Positions 1 to 6,626 of a DNA stretch of 8,340 nt are shown piece after piece. The DNA comes from Bacteroidota bacterium (GTDB taxonomy: Bacteria; Bacteroidota; Bacteroidia; Bacteroidales; Marinifilaceae). The first letter of the stretch is position 1; every line of letters begins with the position of its first letter. The stretch spans positions 1 to 8,340 of the forward strand of contig JAEXFF010000263.1 in assembly GCA_023400335.1 (NCBI GenBank), given 5' to 3'. The notes below the pieces were generated by a model that ran no database searches, was not told the origin of the DNA, and was given only the letters and a program-made list of their open reading frames with translations. The position numbers and the translations under genes are program-made.

Positions 1-274
1 CCAAATGAAAAACGAGTTCAGGCCTGTACTGTTGAAAAATCTGCTTCATCTTTTCCCCGTCCCGGATATCTGCTCTTACATCCACAATCTTTTCCCCAAT
101 CCCTGACAACACAAAATTGTCCCGTTGCGAGTAAGGCTCCAGACCTATACCAATGACTTCCGCTCCCAACTCATGCAACCAAATGGCCAACCAGGATCCT
201 TTAAAACCGGTATGGCCGGTAATTAAAACCCGTTTCCCTTTGTAAAATTCCCGAAATATATCCAGATTTGCCAT
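1..274 (-). CDS. rfbG: CDP-glucose 4,6-dehydratase, N-terminal part (runs off left edge)
   Basis: Only the first 91 codons lie in the window; the gene continues past base 1. The visible protein is the start of a short-chain dehydrogenase/reductase-type sugar nucleotide dehydratase: a beta strand followed by the NAD-binding glycine motif GHTGFKGSW (residues 20-28), then an acidic VDVRADIRD stretch near residue 74. GHTGFKGSWL is typical of RfbG rather than of dTDP-glucose dehydratase (RfbB/RmlB). The family converts CDP-glucose to CDP-4-keto-6-deoxyglucose in the cytoplasm with bound NAD+. The ATG at 274 lies only three bases after the rfbF stop codon, so the two are almost certainly translated together. 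The order rfbH-rfbF-rfbG places it second in the CDP-3,6-dideoxyhexose pathway. The catalytic Tyr-x3-Lys region is outside the window, so an intact active site cannot be confirmed. Confidence 0.9.
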   Translation of the reverse strand, partial: MANLDIFREFYKGKRVLITGHTGFKGSWLAIWLHELGAEVIGIGLEPYSQRDNFVLSGIGEKIVDVRADIRDGEKMKQIFQQYRPELVFHL

Positions 275-277
275 AAA

Positions 278-1054
278 TCACCAAACTTTCCAGGGAGCAA
301 TTCCTTTCTCCCACATATCGTTTAATTCCACACTGTCTCTCAGTGTATCCATCGGTTTCCAAAATCCTGTATGCTTAAAAGCATGCATTTTGCCGTCCCG
401 GGCAATATTCTCCAGGGGCGTCCGTTCGAATATCGTCTCATCCCCTTCCCTGATATAATCGAAAACGTCCTTTTCACAGACAAAATAACCGGCATTTATC
501 CAATTCCGGTCACCATCCGGTTTCTCTAAAAAGGATGTTACCTGATCCGTCTGCGGATCAATTTGTAAAGCTCCGAACTTCCCACTCGGCTGATAAGCCG
601 TTAAGGTAAGAATAGCCCCGGATTTTTCGTGAGACAAGAGGGTATCCCGGATGTTTAAATCCGTCACTCCATCCCCGTACGTGAGCAGGAACCGCTCCTC
701 CCCGACATACTTCTGAATCCGTTTTATCCGTCCCCCTGTCATGGTATTTAAACCGGTATCTATCATTGTCACCTTCCAATTTTCACTGTGATTATCCAGA
801 ATCTCCACGCTGTTATCCGCCAAATTTACTGTCATATCACTATTGTGCCGGAAATAATTGGCGAAATATTCTTTAATTACATATTGCTTATAACCACAGC
901 AAATAATAAACTCATTTATACCGTAGTAACTATACGTTTTCATAATGTGCCAAAGAATCGGTTTACCGCCGATTTCAACCATAGGCTTGGGGATCAGGTT
1001 GGTAGCCTCACTGAGACGGGTACCGAAACCTCCTGCCAGAATTACTGCTTTCAT
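278..1054 (-). CDS. rfbF: Glucose-1-phosphate cytidylyltransferase
   Basis: This 258-residue protein makes CDP-glucose from CTP and glucose 1-phosphate, the entry step to CDP-linked 3,6-dideoxy sugars. It has the nucleotidyltransferase signature GGFGTRL (residues 8-14), the PKPMVEIGGKPI loop (22-33) with the conserved lysine, the metal-binding aspartate in YGDGV (D128), FLEKP (175-179), the sugar-contact region WINAGYFV (185-192) and WKPMDT with D236. Length and motif order fit RfbF; RmlA, GalU and other relatives are longer or differ around the EKP and C-terminal MDT regions. The ATG overlaps the rfbH stop as ATGA (4 bases), which points to coupled translation. The stop lies three bases before rfbG. 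No frameshift or missing key residue is seen. Confidence 0.95.
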   Translation of the reverse strand: MKAVILAGGFGTRLSEATNLIPKPMVEIGGKPILWHIMKTYSYYGINEFIICCGYKQYVIKEYFANYFRHNSDMTVNLADNSVEILDNHSENWKVTMIDTGLNTMTGGRIKRIQKYVGEERFLLTYGDGVTDLNIRDTLLSHEKSGAILTLTAYQPSGKFGALQIDPQTDQVTSFLEKPDGDRNWINAGYFVCEKDVFDYIREGDETIFERTPLENIARDGKMHAFKHTGFWKPMDTLRDSVELNDMWEKGIAPWKVW

Positions 1055-2397
1055 TGTTTATGTTGAGATACAAAATTTCTAATCGTTTCAATCATATATT
1101 GTAACATCTCCGACTGCATTCCCGGATAAACACCTATCCATAAAGTATTATTCATTATAAAATCGGTGTTGCTCAATTCTCCGACAATCCGATAGCCTGT
1201 CTCCGTCCGGCGCATTTCGTCGAAAGCAGGATGCCTTACCAGATTTCCGGCAAATAAATTACGGGTCTGAATTTTTTTACTTTCCAGGTAAGCGGACAAT
1301 TGATTGCGGGTAAAACCCGCATTATCCTTTACCGTAATTAAAAATCCGAACCAACTGGGCTTTGAATTTGCTTGCGGCTCAGGTAAAATCAAGCCTTCAA
1401 CCCCCTCCAACCCTTCTCTCAATACCGTCCAGTTTTTCCGGCGGATTTCCACGATATCATCCAGTTTTTCCAATTGCGCGCAACCGATAGCGGCCTGCAT
1501 ATCGGTGACTTTCAGGTTATAACCGAAATGAGAATAGACATATTTGTGGTCATAACCCATGGGCAATTCCCCAAACTGCTTACTGAACCGGTAATGACAA
1601 GTATTATCGACTCCGCCCATACACCAGCAATCCCGGCCCCAATCCCGAAATGAGTTTACAATTTTATGCAATTGCGGATCGTTGGTATATACAGCTCCTC
1701 CTTCTCCCATCGTCATATGGTGAGGAGGATAAAAACTGCTGGTGCCGATATGTCCGATAGTCCCTGTTTTCTTCCATTTCCCGTCTATAAAATAAAGCGA
1801 TCCCAAAGCATCACAATTGTCCTCGATCAGCCAAAGACCGTGAGCATCACAAAATGCCTTTACAGCACCTATATCAAAAGGATTCCCCAAAGAATGAGCA
1901 ATCATTACGGCTTTGGTCCTGGGAGAATAAGCCTGTTCCAACTGAGTAACATCGATATTATACGCAGGCAAAGTGACGTCCACAAATACCGGTATAGCCC
2001 CAAACTGAATAATAGGAGTGACCGTAGTAGGAAAACCACAAGCAACCGTAATTACCTCATCTCCCCGGCAAATCCGACGCTCTCCCAAGGCAGGAGAAGT
2101 CAGGCTCATAAAAGCCAGTAAATTGGCAGAAGAACCGGAATTCGTCAAAGAACAATACTTCACGCCCAGCCATTCAGCAAAACGGGTTTCAAATTTCCGG
2201 GCCCAAGGACCTGCCGTTAACCAAAAATCCAGAGAAGAATCAACCAGATTGAGCATTTCCTCCTCATCATAATAACGTCCTCCATAATTAACAAAAGTCT
2301 TCCCTGCCTCAAAAACCTTAGAAGGAGCATGCACTTCCGCATAGTATTCCTTTACTAACCTTAATATTTGCGACTTTAACTCTTCTTTCCGGGCCAT
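1051..2397 (-). CDS. rfbH: CDP-4-keto-6-deoxyglucose 3-dehydratase (E1-type, PMP and [2Fe-2S] enzyme)
   Basis: The 448-residue protein belongs to the fold-type I aminotransferase family (DegT/DnrJ/EryC1/StrS) but carries the hallmarks of the dehydratase branch. In SSFYPPHHMTMGEGG (residues 220-234) a histidine (H226) stands where aminotransferases have the PLP-binding lysine, as known for E1/RfbH, which uses pyridoxamine phosphate. Cysteines C257, C259 and C267 form the C-x1-C-x7-C group, and C195 in EDNCDALGS supplies the fourth [2Fe-2S] ligand. The family removes the C3 hydroxyl of CDP-4-keto-6-deoxyglucose with electrons from an NADH-dependent partner reductase (RfbI/DdhD), which is not visible here. 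GSSANL (88-93) fits the cofactor phosphate-binding site. The ATG at 2397 gives MARKEELKSQI, a usual N terminus for the family. The gene lies 46 bases after the glycosyltransferase and overlaps rfbF by 4 bases. Confidence 0.95.
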   Translation of the reverse strand: MARKEELKSQILRLVKEYYAEVHAPSKVFEAGKTFVNYGGRYYDEEEMLNLVDSSLDFWLTAGPWARKFETRFAEWLGVKYCSLTNSGSSANLLAFMSLTSPALGERRICRGDEVITVACGFPTTVTPIIQFGAIPVFVDVTLPAYNIDVTQLEQAYSPRTKAVMIAHSLGNPFDIGAVKAFCDAHGLWLIEDNCDALGSLYFIDGKWKKTGTIGHIGTSSFYPPHHMTMGEGGAVYTNDPQLHKIVNSFRDWGRDCWCMGGVDNTCHYRFSKQFGELPMGYDHKYVYSHFGYNLKVTDMQAAIGCAQLEKLDDIVEIRRKNWTVLREGLEGVEGLILPEPQANSKPSWFGFLITVKDNAGFTRNQLSAYLESKKIQTRNLFAGNLVRHPAFDEMRRTETGYRIVGELSNTDFIMNNTLWIGVYPGMQSEMLQYMIETIRNFVSQHKQ

Positions 2398-2427
2398 ATT
2401 GTTCTATTTAAATTTTTACCCTATCTG

Positions 2428-2453
2428 CAAAAATAATTCTCTACTATTCCAAA
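2428..2453 (-). promoter_or_regulatory. Weak candidate promoter before rfbH
   Basis: In the 46-base gap between the glycosyltransferase and rfbH, the minus strand reads TATTTTTG (2428-2435), a full match to the Bacteroidota -7 element TAnnTTTG. A TTTG (2450-2453) lies upstream but only 14 bases away rather than 19-21, so the -33 spacing is wrong. It could give rfbH an internal start about 20-30 bases before its ATG, but a chance AT-rich match is quite possible. Confidence 0.25.
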
Positions 2454-3235
2454 TATTGATCTATTCCATATTCACAACGGATCAGTTTATTCTCGTTATT
2501 CCGGTTGTAAATACTTTCATTCACACTCATATCGTGTTTGGTACTATGTTCATTATGATAAATATGGTACTCTATCGCTTTGAATTTAACAAACCGTCTT
2601 TGAATCCCATAGCGGTTCAAACGGGCCGGCAGATCGAAATCTTCAAATCCGTACCCGACAAAAGCTTCATCATATCCGTTAACCGCCCACAGGTCCTCTT
2701 TCCAAAATGACATATTACACCCCCGTCCATACATCCGGCCTTTCTTATAATCATAAAAGAAAGAAGTGAGCCAGGGACATCTCAAGCCATTGATACGGCG
2801 GCGTATCCCTTTACTGAAAAAGGAAAGTTTATATTCTCCGGCTTTTTCAAAACAAGCCGATACATCTTCCTTGAGTTTTACCCGTCCTCCCGATAAGAAA
2901 TACCCTTTTCTGGCTTCCGTCATATGATCCTCTATAAACCGGGGATGCATAATAATATCTCCGTCAATCTGCACAATATAATCTCCTTCACATACAGCAA
3001 ATGCCCTATTCCGGATTTTTCCTGCCCGGAAACCTTTGTCTTCCTGCCAGACGTGTTTGAGCTTGCAAGGGAATTGTTCCCGCATTTCATCGATCAATGC
3101 CTTCGTGGAAGGCCGGGAACCATCGTCCGCCACCACCACATCCACAGGCATCCGGGTCTGCTTTAAAACACTTTTCAAAGACAAGCAGAGAGCAGATTCC
3201 CAGTTATAGGTCGTTATGATTAAACTAACTTTCAT
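2444..3235 (-). CDS. Family 2 glycosyltransferase with galactosyltransferase-like C-terminal region
   Basis: This 263-residue protein is a GT-A fold glycosyltransferase. The N-terminal half has the nucleotide-sugar site: SLIITTYNWE (residues 4-13), VVADDGS (34-40) and the metal-binding DGD (91-93) in YIVQIDGDIIMHP. The second half has GRGCNMSFW (170-178), VNGYDEAFVGYGFEDFD (185-201), containing the likely catalytic acidic pair E198-D199, and HIYHNE (224-229), as in the Glyco_transf_7C type of domain. No signal peptide or membrane segment is evident, so it probably acts at the inner face of the inner membrane. Donor and acceptor cannot be read from the sequence. Being first in the unit with rfbH, rfbF and rfbG, it may work on the same surface glycan, perhaps transferring the dideoxyhexose; that is inference. 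No clear Shine-Dalgarno precedes the ATG at 3235. Confidence 0.88.
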   Translation of the reverse strand: MKVSLIITTYNWESALCLSLKSVLKQTRMPVDVVVADDGSRPSTKALIDEMREQFPCKLKHVWQEDKGFRAGKIRNRAFAVCEGDYIVQIDGDIIMHPRFIEDHMTEARKGYFLSGGRVKLKEDVSACFEKAGEYKLSFFSKGIRRRINGLRCPWLTSFFYDYKKGRMYGRGCNMSFWKEDLWAVNGYDEAFVGYGFEDFDLPARLNRYGIQRRFVKFKAIEYHIYHNEHSTKHDMSVNESIYNRNNENKLIRCEYGIDQYLE

Positions 3236-3305
3236 ATTCAGAATGAGTTTTTCTAACTAGCCGGAGCAATTTTCAGCTTTCTCCTTCTAATTATTTTATT
3301 TTTAG

Positions 3306-3337
3306 CAAAATAAACATATTCTGCCTAATAATACAAA
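3306..3337 (-). promoter_or_regulatory. Candidate promoter for the glycosyltransferase-rfbHFG unit
   Basis: On the minus strand TTTG (3334-3337) is followed after 20 bases by TTATTTTG (3306-3313), which matches the Bacteroidota -33/-7 pattern (TTTG, 19-21 bases, TAnnTTTG) with one mismatch in the -7 box. It lies downstream of the thyA terminator and upstream of the glycosyltransferase, and would leave a leader of roughly 60 bases. Position and spacing both fit a new transcription unit starting here. Confidence 0.5.
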
Positions 3338-3409
3338 TTCAGGGTAAACAATATGGAAAATAAGCATATCATTTAAAATATACGATTTCTGCAGGCAAGG
3401 AAATTCTAC

Positions 3410-3432
3410 AAAAAAGAAGAGCCAGCTCTTCT
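3410..3432 (-). terminator. Intrinsic terminator after thyA
   Basis: On the minus strand a perfect 7-bp stem (AGAAGAG with CTCTTCT; 3426-3432 with 3415-3421) around a 4-base loop runs straight into a T tract (3410-3415). It lies about 60 bases after the thyA stop. This is the classic shape of a rho-independent terminator and separates the housekeeping unit from the polysaccharide genes. Confidence 0.8.
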
Positions 3433-3444
3433 CCTTCCCCGGTA

Positions 3445-3467
3445 TCCGGAAAGTTTCCTCTTCCGGA
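3445..3467 (-). other. Second hairpin between thyA and its terminator
   Basis: TCCGGAA (3445-3451) and TTCCGGA (3461-3467) form a perfect 7-bp stem with a 9-base loop, between the thyA stop and the terminator hairpin. It has no T tract immediately after it on either strand, so it is not a terminator by itself. It might protect the 3' end of the thyA message. Confidence 0.45.
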
Positions 3468-3493
3468 CAAAACCTCCCGCTTTTTTCTTATAC

Positions 3494-4288
3494 TCAAACA
3501 GATATATCTCCTTTAATATGCGGATGAGGATTATAATTCCTCAATTGAAAATCTTCATACCGGAAACTGAAAATATCTTTGACGTCAGGATTTATATCCA
3601 TTTGCGGCAAATCCCGGGCTTCCCGCCCCAACTGCAGTTTCACCTGTTCCACATGATTCAGATAAATATGGGCATCTCCCAATGTGTGTACAAATTCTCC
3701 TGCCTGCAAACCACAAACCTGGGCCACCATCATCGTCAACAGTGCATAAGAGGCAATATTAAAAGGGACTCCCAAAAAGGTATCTGCACTCCGTTGATAC
3801 AACTGACAAGATAATTTATCTTCCACTACATAAAACTGGAATAAGGCATGACAGGGTGCCAAAGCCATATTTTCAATATCTCCGGCATTCCAGGCACTTA
3901 CGATCAACCTTCTGGAATCCGGAGTATGCTGTATATCCCGTATCACTTGTGCAATCTGATCCAGATGAGTCCCATCCGGACGGGGCCAGCTTCTCCATTG
4001 GTAACCGTAAATATGTCCCAGCTCCCCTTTTTCATCAGCCCATTCATCCCAAATCCGGACGCCATGTTCCTGCAGGTAACGTACATTCGTATCTCCCTGC
4101 AAGAACCACAATAACTCATAGATAATCGATTTTAAATGCAATTTTTTAGTCGTCAGCAAAGGAAATCCTTTTTGCAGGTCAAACCGCATCTGATGTCCGA
4201 AAATACTAATTGTCCCGGTTCCTGTCCGATCTGTTTTCCGGACCCCTTCCCTCAGAATTCTGTCTAACAATTCCAGATATTGCTTCAT
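3494..4288 (-). CDS. thyA: Thymidylate synthase
   Basis: The 264-residue protein has the same length as E. coli ThyA, and the active-site residues fall at the same numbers. The nucleophile C146 is in [10 protein letters not shown]21, R126, R127, R166, S167 (QRSAD) and D169 bind the dUMP phosphate and base; N177, H207 and Y209 hold the nucleotide. It methylates dUMP to dTMP with methylenetetrahydrofolate, producing dihydrofolate, in the cytoplasm. The C terminus (HIKGDISV) is shaped like the usual folate-capping tail. It comes 55 bases after the O-methyltransferase and has a candidate promoter in that gap. Downstream there are two hairpins rather than folA (dihydrofolate reductase), which commonly sits beside thyA. 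The gene is complete. Confidence 0.98.
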   Translation of the reverse strand: MKQYLELLDRILREGVRKTDRTGTGTISIFGHQMRFDLQKGFPLLTTKKLHLKSIIYELLWFLQGDTNVRYLQEHGVRIWDEWADEKGELGHIYGYQWRSWPRPDGTHLDQIAQVIRDIQHTPDSRRLIVSAWNAGDIENMALAPCHALFQFYVVEDKLSCQLYQRSADTFLGVPFNIASYALLTMMVAQVCGLQAGEFVHTLGDAHIYLNHVEQVKLQLGREARDLPQMDINPDVKDIFSFRYEDFQLRNYNPHPHIKGDISV

Positions 4289-4335
4289 GATAATTTATCC
4301 AAAAATTAAAATTCAACAGCCTTAAAACTGTATCA

Positions 4336-4368
4336 CAAAGTTATTATTTTTTCCGTATCAACATCAAT
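4336..4368 (-). promoter_or_regulatory. Candidate thyA promoter
   Basis: The minus strand has TAACTTTG (4336-4343), an exact match to the Bacteroidota -7 element, and ATTG (4365-4368) 21 bases upstream, one mismatch from the -33 TTTG. The -7 box directly abuts the O-methyltransferase stop codon, and the -33 box lies inside the end of that gene. The leader to thyA would be about 40 bases. thyA could therefore be transcribed on its own as well as by read-through. Confidence 0.5.
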
Positions 4369-5009
4369 CCGTGCCGGACCGGTAGAATGACTTTTTCAAC
4401 ACGTTCATCCGCAGCAACCAGGTCGTTAAAATCCAAAATCCCTTTCGTCTGTGCGTCCCGGGTCTCCTGTATCACTTTTCCTTCCCACAACACATCGTCG
4501 GCAATAATGATCCCTCCCGGACGTACCTTATCAAATACCAGACGGTAATAATCGGCGTATTGTCTTTTATCGGCATCGATAAAAACAACGTCAAACTGTT
4601 CTTCCAAAACAGGTATGATCCGGCAAGCATCCCCCAGCAAAAAACAGATCTTTTCCCCCAAACCGCTTTTCTCTATATACTCCCGCGTAAAATCCTCAAT
4701 TTCATCATTGATATCAACCGTATATAACTTTCCCTCTTCCGGTAAAGCTGCAGCCATTGAAATAGCAGCATATCCGGTATAGGTACCGATCTCCAGTATC
4801 CGCTTTGCCCCCATGATCCGGCAAATCAGTTTCAGGAACTGCCCCTGCATATTTCCGGATAACATACGGGGACGCATAACCTGCAAATGAGTAGCTCTTC
4901 TCAACTCCTCCAAAACAGCAGGCTCCGGATCCGAATGGGCCCTGATGTATTCTTCCAATGCAGCATTCAATTCCATACCCTGTCTAAAATTCTGTGGTTT
5001 TTCTACCAT
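4344..5009 (-). CDS. Class I SAM-dependent O-methyltransferase (Methyltransf_3 / COMT-like)
   Basis: With the start used here the protein has 221 residues. It shows a Rossmann methyltransferase fold: the SAM-binding motif ILEIGTYTGYAAISMA (residues 71-86), the acidic residue of the second strand in YTVDIND (96-102), FIDADK (143-148), whose aspartates should bind the divalent metal, and IIADDVLW (168-175). This is the caffeoyl-CoA/catechol O-methyltransferase family; bacterial members of this size (YrrM-like) methylate varied small molecules or tRNA, so the substrate is unknown. The start is uncertain. The ATG at 5009 follows GGGGA, whereas the ATG at 4976 (MELNAALEEYIRAHS) gives 210 residues and fits the family N terminus better. 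A TTG at 5039 would extend it further. It begins 37 bases after the M16 peptidase gene and probably shares its transcript. Confidence 0.9.
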   Translation of the reverse strand: MVEKPQNFRQGMELNAALEEYIRAHSDPEPAVLEELRRATHLQVMRPRMLSGNMQGQFLKLICRIMGAKRILEIGTYTGYAAISMAAALPEEGKLYTVDINDEIEDFTREYIEKSGLGEKICFLLGDACRIIPVLEEQFDVVFIDADKRQYADYYRLVFDKVRPGGIIIADDVLWEGKVIQETRDAQTKGILDFNDLVAADERVEKVILPVRHGLMLIRKK

Positions 5010-5046
5010 TATTCCCCATAGTTTTTCCTTCGGAAACAATCCGGGG

Positions 5047-6264
5047 TTATTTATATACTAATACCGATTGCCGGCTTATATCCAATATTTCAGCTGCTAC
5101 TTCCTGCAAACTTTTTGCATTCATCTCTTCAATTTTAGTACAAAGGCTTTCGATACTCTCCACTTTATCGTATACCAAAAAACTCTTCCCGATTGAAAGC
5201 ATGGTATTTTCATAATTTTCAGCCGATAACATCAGTTGTCCCACAGCCTGCGTTTTTGCCTTTCTCAATTGAACCTGACCCAAAGGTTCACGATAAAGCA
5301 TTTCCATCTCCCGCCGGCATAATTTCAGGCATTTTTCCAAATCTACAGCATCACAACCAAAATAAACCGTAAAAATCCCGGTATCCGAATAAGGAGTATA
5401 GGAAGCTTCTATATTGTATACCAAACCATGCTTTTCCCGAAGATTCAGATTCAGGCGCGAATTCATCCCGCTCCCCCCTAAAATATCTGCCAGTACGGAT
5501 AAGAGCAGGCGCTTTTCCTCCCGGTAACCGTAAGCGACATTTCCCAATATACAATAATTCTGGAAAGTGCCTTTTACGATCTCCCTTTGCTGCGGAATAT
5601 AGATATCCGGACAATTCCGGCTAAAGGGTACTGTTTCCCCGGACAATGTCCCAAAATATTTCTCTACCAGACGAATCAGCCTGGGAAAAGCGATGTCGCC
5701 TACCGAACTGATCACCATGCGCTGCGGCACATAATTCCGGCGTACAAAATTAAAAATCTGTTCCCGGCTCAAATTCCGCACACTTTCTTCGTTTCCCAAA
5801 ATATTACGTCCGATAGGTTCTCCCTTATAAACCAATTCTTCGAAATCGTCGAAAATTAACTCGCCCGGAGAATCTTTATAAGAATTAATCTCGTCAATGA
5901 CTACTTCCTTCTCCTTTTCTATTTCCTTATCCGGAAATACGGAATCGAAAACAATATCGGCAAATAATTCCAGTGCCCGCTCGTAATCCTTAGGTAAGAA
6001 AGATGCATAAATACAGGTATCTTCCTTTGTCGTATAAGCATTTAATTCTCCCCCCACGTCCTCCATACGGCTCAGAATATGATAAGCTTTTCTCTTGGTA
6101 GTACCTTTAAAAATCACATGTTCGATAAAGTGAGCAATCCCTACTTCATCTTCCTTTTCATCACGACTTCCGGCATTTATAATTAAACCGCAATAAGCTG
6201 CTTTATTCGGTATATGTTCATGAATAACCTTCAGTCCGTTTTTCAATATATAAGTCTGATACAT
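5047..6264 (-). CDS. M16 (pitrilysin/insulinase) family zinc peptidase
   Basis: From the ATG at 6264 the protein has 405 residues. The inverted zinc motif HFIEH is at residues 45-49 (H45, catalytic E48, H49), and the third ligand is E125 in EKEVVIDE, with 75 residues between it and H49, as expected for active M16 members. Further family features are NAYTTKEDT (75-83), the RxxYVPQRMV region near 176-184 and LGGSGMNSRL in the second half. The size matches single-domain M16B members such as mitochondrial processing peptidase beta and B. subtilis MlpA/YmxG, which work as dimers. No signal peptide is visible, so a cytoplasmic site is likely; the substrate is unknown. A TTG nine bases upstream (6273) is an alternative start, nearer to a GAGGGAG sequence. 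It is the first gene of the run with the O-methyltransferase and thyA. Confidence 0.93.
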   Translation of the reverse strand: MYQTYILKNGLKVIHEHIPNKAAYCGLIINAGSRDEKEDEVGIAHFIEHVIFKGTTKRKAYHILSRMEDVGGELNAYTTKEDTCIYASFLPKDYERALELFADIVFDSVFPDKEIEKEKEVVIDEINSYKDSPGELIFDDFEELVYKGEPIGRNILGNEESVRNLSREQIFNFVRRNYVPQRMVISSVGDIAFPRLIRLVEKYFGTLSGETVPFSRNCPDIYIPQQREIVKGTFQNYCILGNVAYGYREEKRLLLSVLADILGGSGMNSRLNLNLREKHGLVYNIEASYTPYSDTGIFTVYFGCDAVDLEKCLKLCRREMEMLYREPLGQVQLRKAKTQAVGQLMLSAENYENTMLSIGKSFLVYDKVESIESLCTKIEEMNAKSLQEVAAEILDISRQSVLVYK

Positions 6265-6296
6265 TATCGACAATTCTCCCTCTTCTAATTAGCCCA

Positions 6297-6304
6297 CAAA
6301 AGTA
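6297..6304 (-). promoter_or_regulatory. Candidate -7 element for the M16 peptidase unit
   Basis: TACTTTTG on the minus strand matches the Bacteroidota -7 consensus TAnnTTTG exactly and lies about 33 bases before the peptidase ATG. No TTTG stands at the usual 19-21 bases; one at 6330-6333 is 25 bases away. The position is good, but the -33 element is unsupported. Confidence 0.4.
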
Positions 6305-6349
6305 GGAAAAAAATCGGGATTTACGGAATCAAATAAAGTGTGAAAGTGT

Positions 6350-6469
6350 TTAACGGCACATTGTGCCGGATTAAGGCCCGTATTGCGGCCCCCTGACAAC
6401 CAAACCTCCGGTTTAGAATTTCCCTTCATCCGGAACGACAGTTCCGTTAATCAGCGAAGCATTAATCCG
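6350..6469. other. Hairpin-rich intergenic stretch
   Basis: The 362 bases between the M16 start and the tig stop contain no convincing gene. Besides the tig terminator and the -7 candidate, three perfect hairpins cluster here. They are CGGCAC/GTGCCG (6354-6359 with 6363-6368, extendable by TTAA/TTAA across a 2-base bulge), AAACC/GGTTT (6402-6406 with 6410-6414) and CGGAAC/GTTCCG (6431-6436 with 6441-6446). Longer pairings are also possible: TTAACGG 6350-6356 with 6444-6450, and CGGATTAA 6367-6374 with 6462-6469. The stretch could be a structured untranslated leader, a small RNA or a decayed repeat; nothing in it was recognised. The rest of the gap (6470-6555) shows nothing. Confidence 0.35.
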
Positions 6470-6555
6470 ATTCCAGAAAAAAATCCCTCCTCAACTATAA
6501 TGGTACATTTAAACCTATCGCACCGGAAACGCCTGTTTGCGTGACGGGAAAACAT

Positions 6556-6592
6556 AAAAAAAGCTGATGAAAAAAATTTCACCAGCTTTTTG
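6556..6592 (-). terminator. Intrinsic terminator after trigger factor
   Basis: AAAAAGCTG (6558-6566) pairs with CAGCTTTTT (6583-6591). After one A/C mismatch, TGAAA (6568-6572) pairs with TTTCA (6577-6581) around a 4-base loop. On the minus strand the stem is followed by a run of seven T (6562-6556). It lies 35 bases after the tig stop. The A and T tracts on both sides would let it act in either direction, but no plus-strand gene enters it. Confidence 0.85.
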
Positions 6593-6626
6593 AATTTCAG
6601 CGTCCGAAAGTTTTCGCTCTCTTTCT

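Noticed and set aside
788..1066. Plus-strand open frame of 92 codons opposite rfbF
   Set aside because: It lies fully over a clear rfbF gene and the translation shows no domain or family character; it is an antisense shadow.
1666..2121. Plus-strand open frame of 151 codons opposite rfbH
   Set aside because: It is antisense to conserved RfbH active-site regions and its protein is low in recognisable structure.
5010..5039. Upstream extension of the O-methyltransferase to a TTG start
   Set aside because: The added residues are not family-like, and two ATG starts downstream (5009, 4976) fit better.
6289..6399. Minus-strand ORF of 36 codons starting at a TTG five bases after GGAGG
   Set aside because: It needs a TTG start, its GGAGG lies in a small hairpin and its 3' end runs through the candidate M16 promoter. 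The composition suggests no family, so chance is more likely than a gene.
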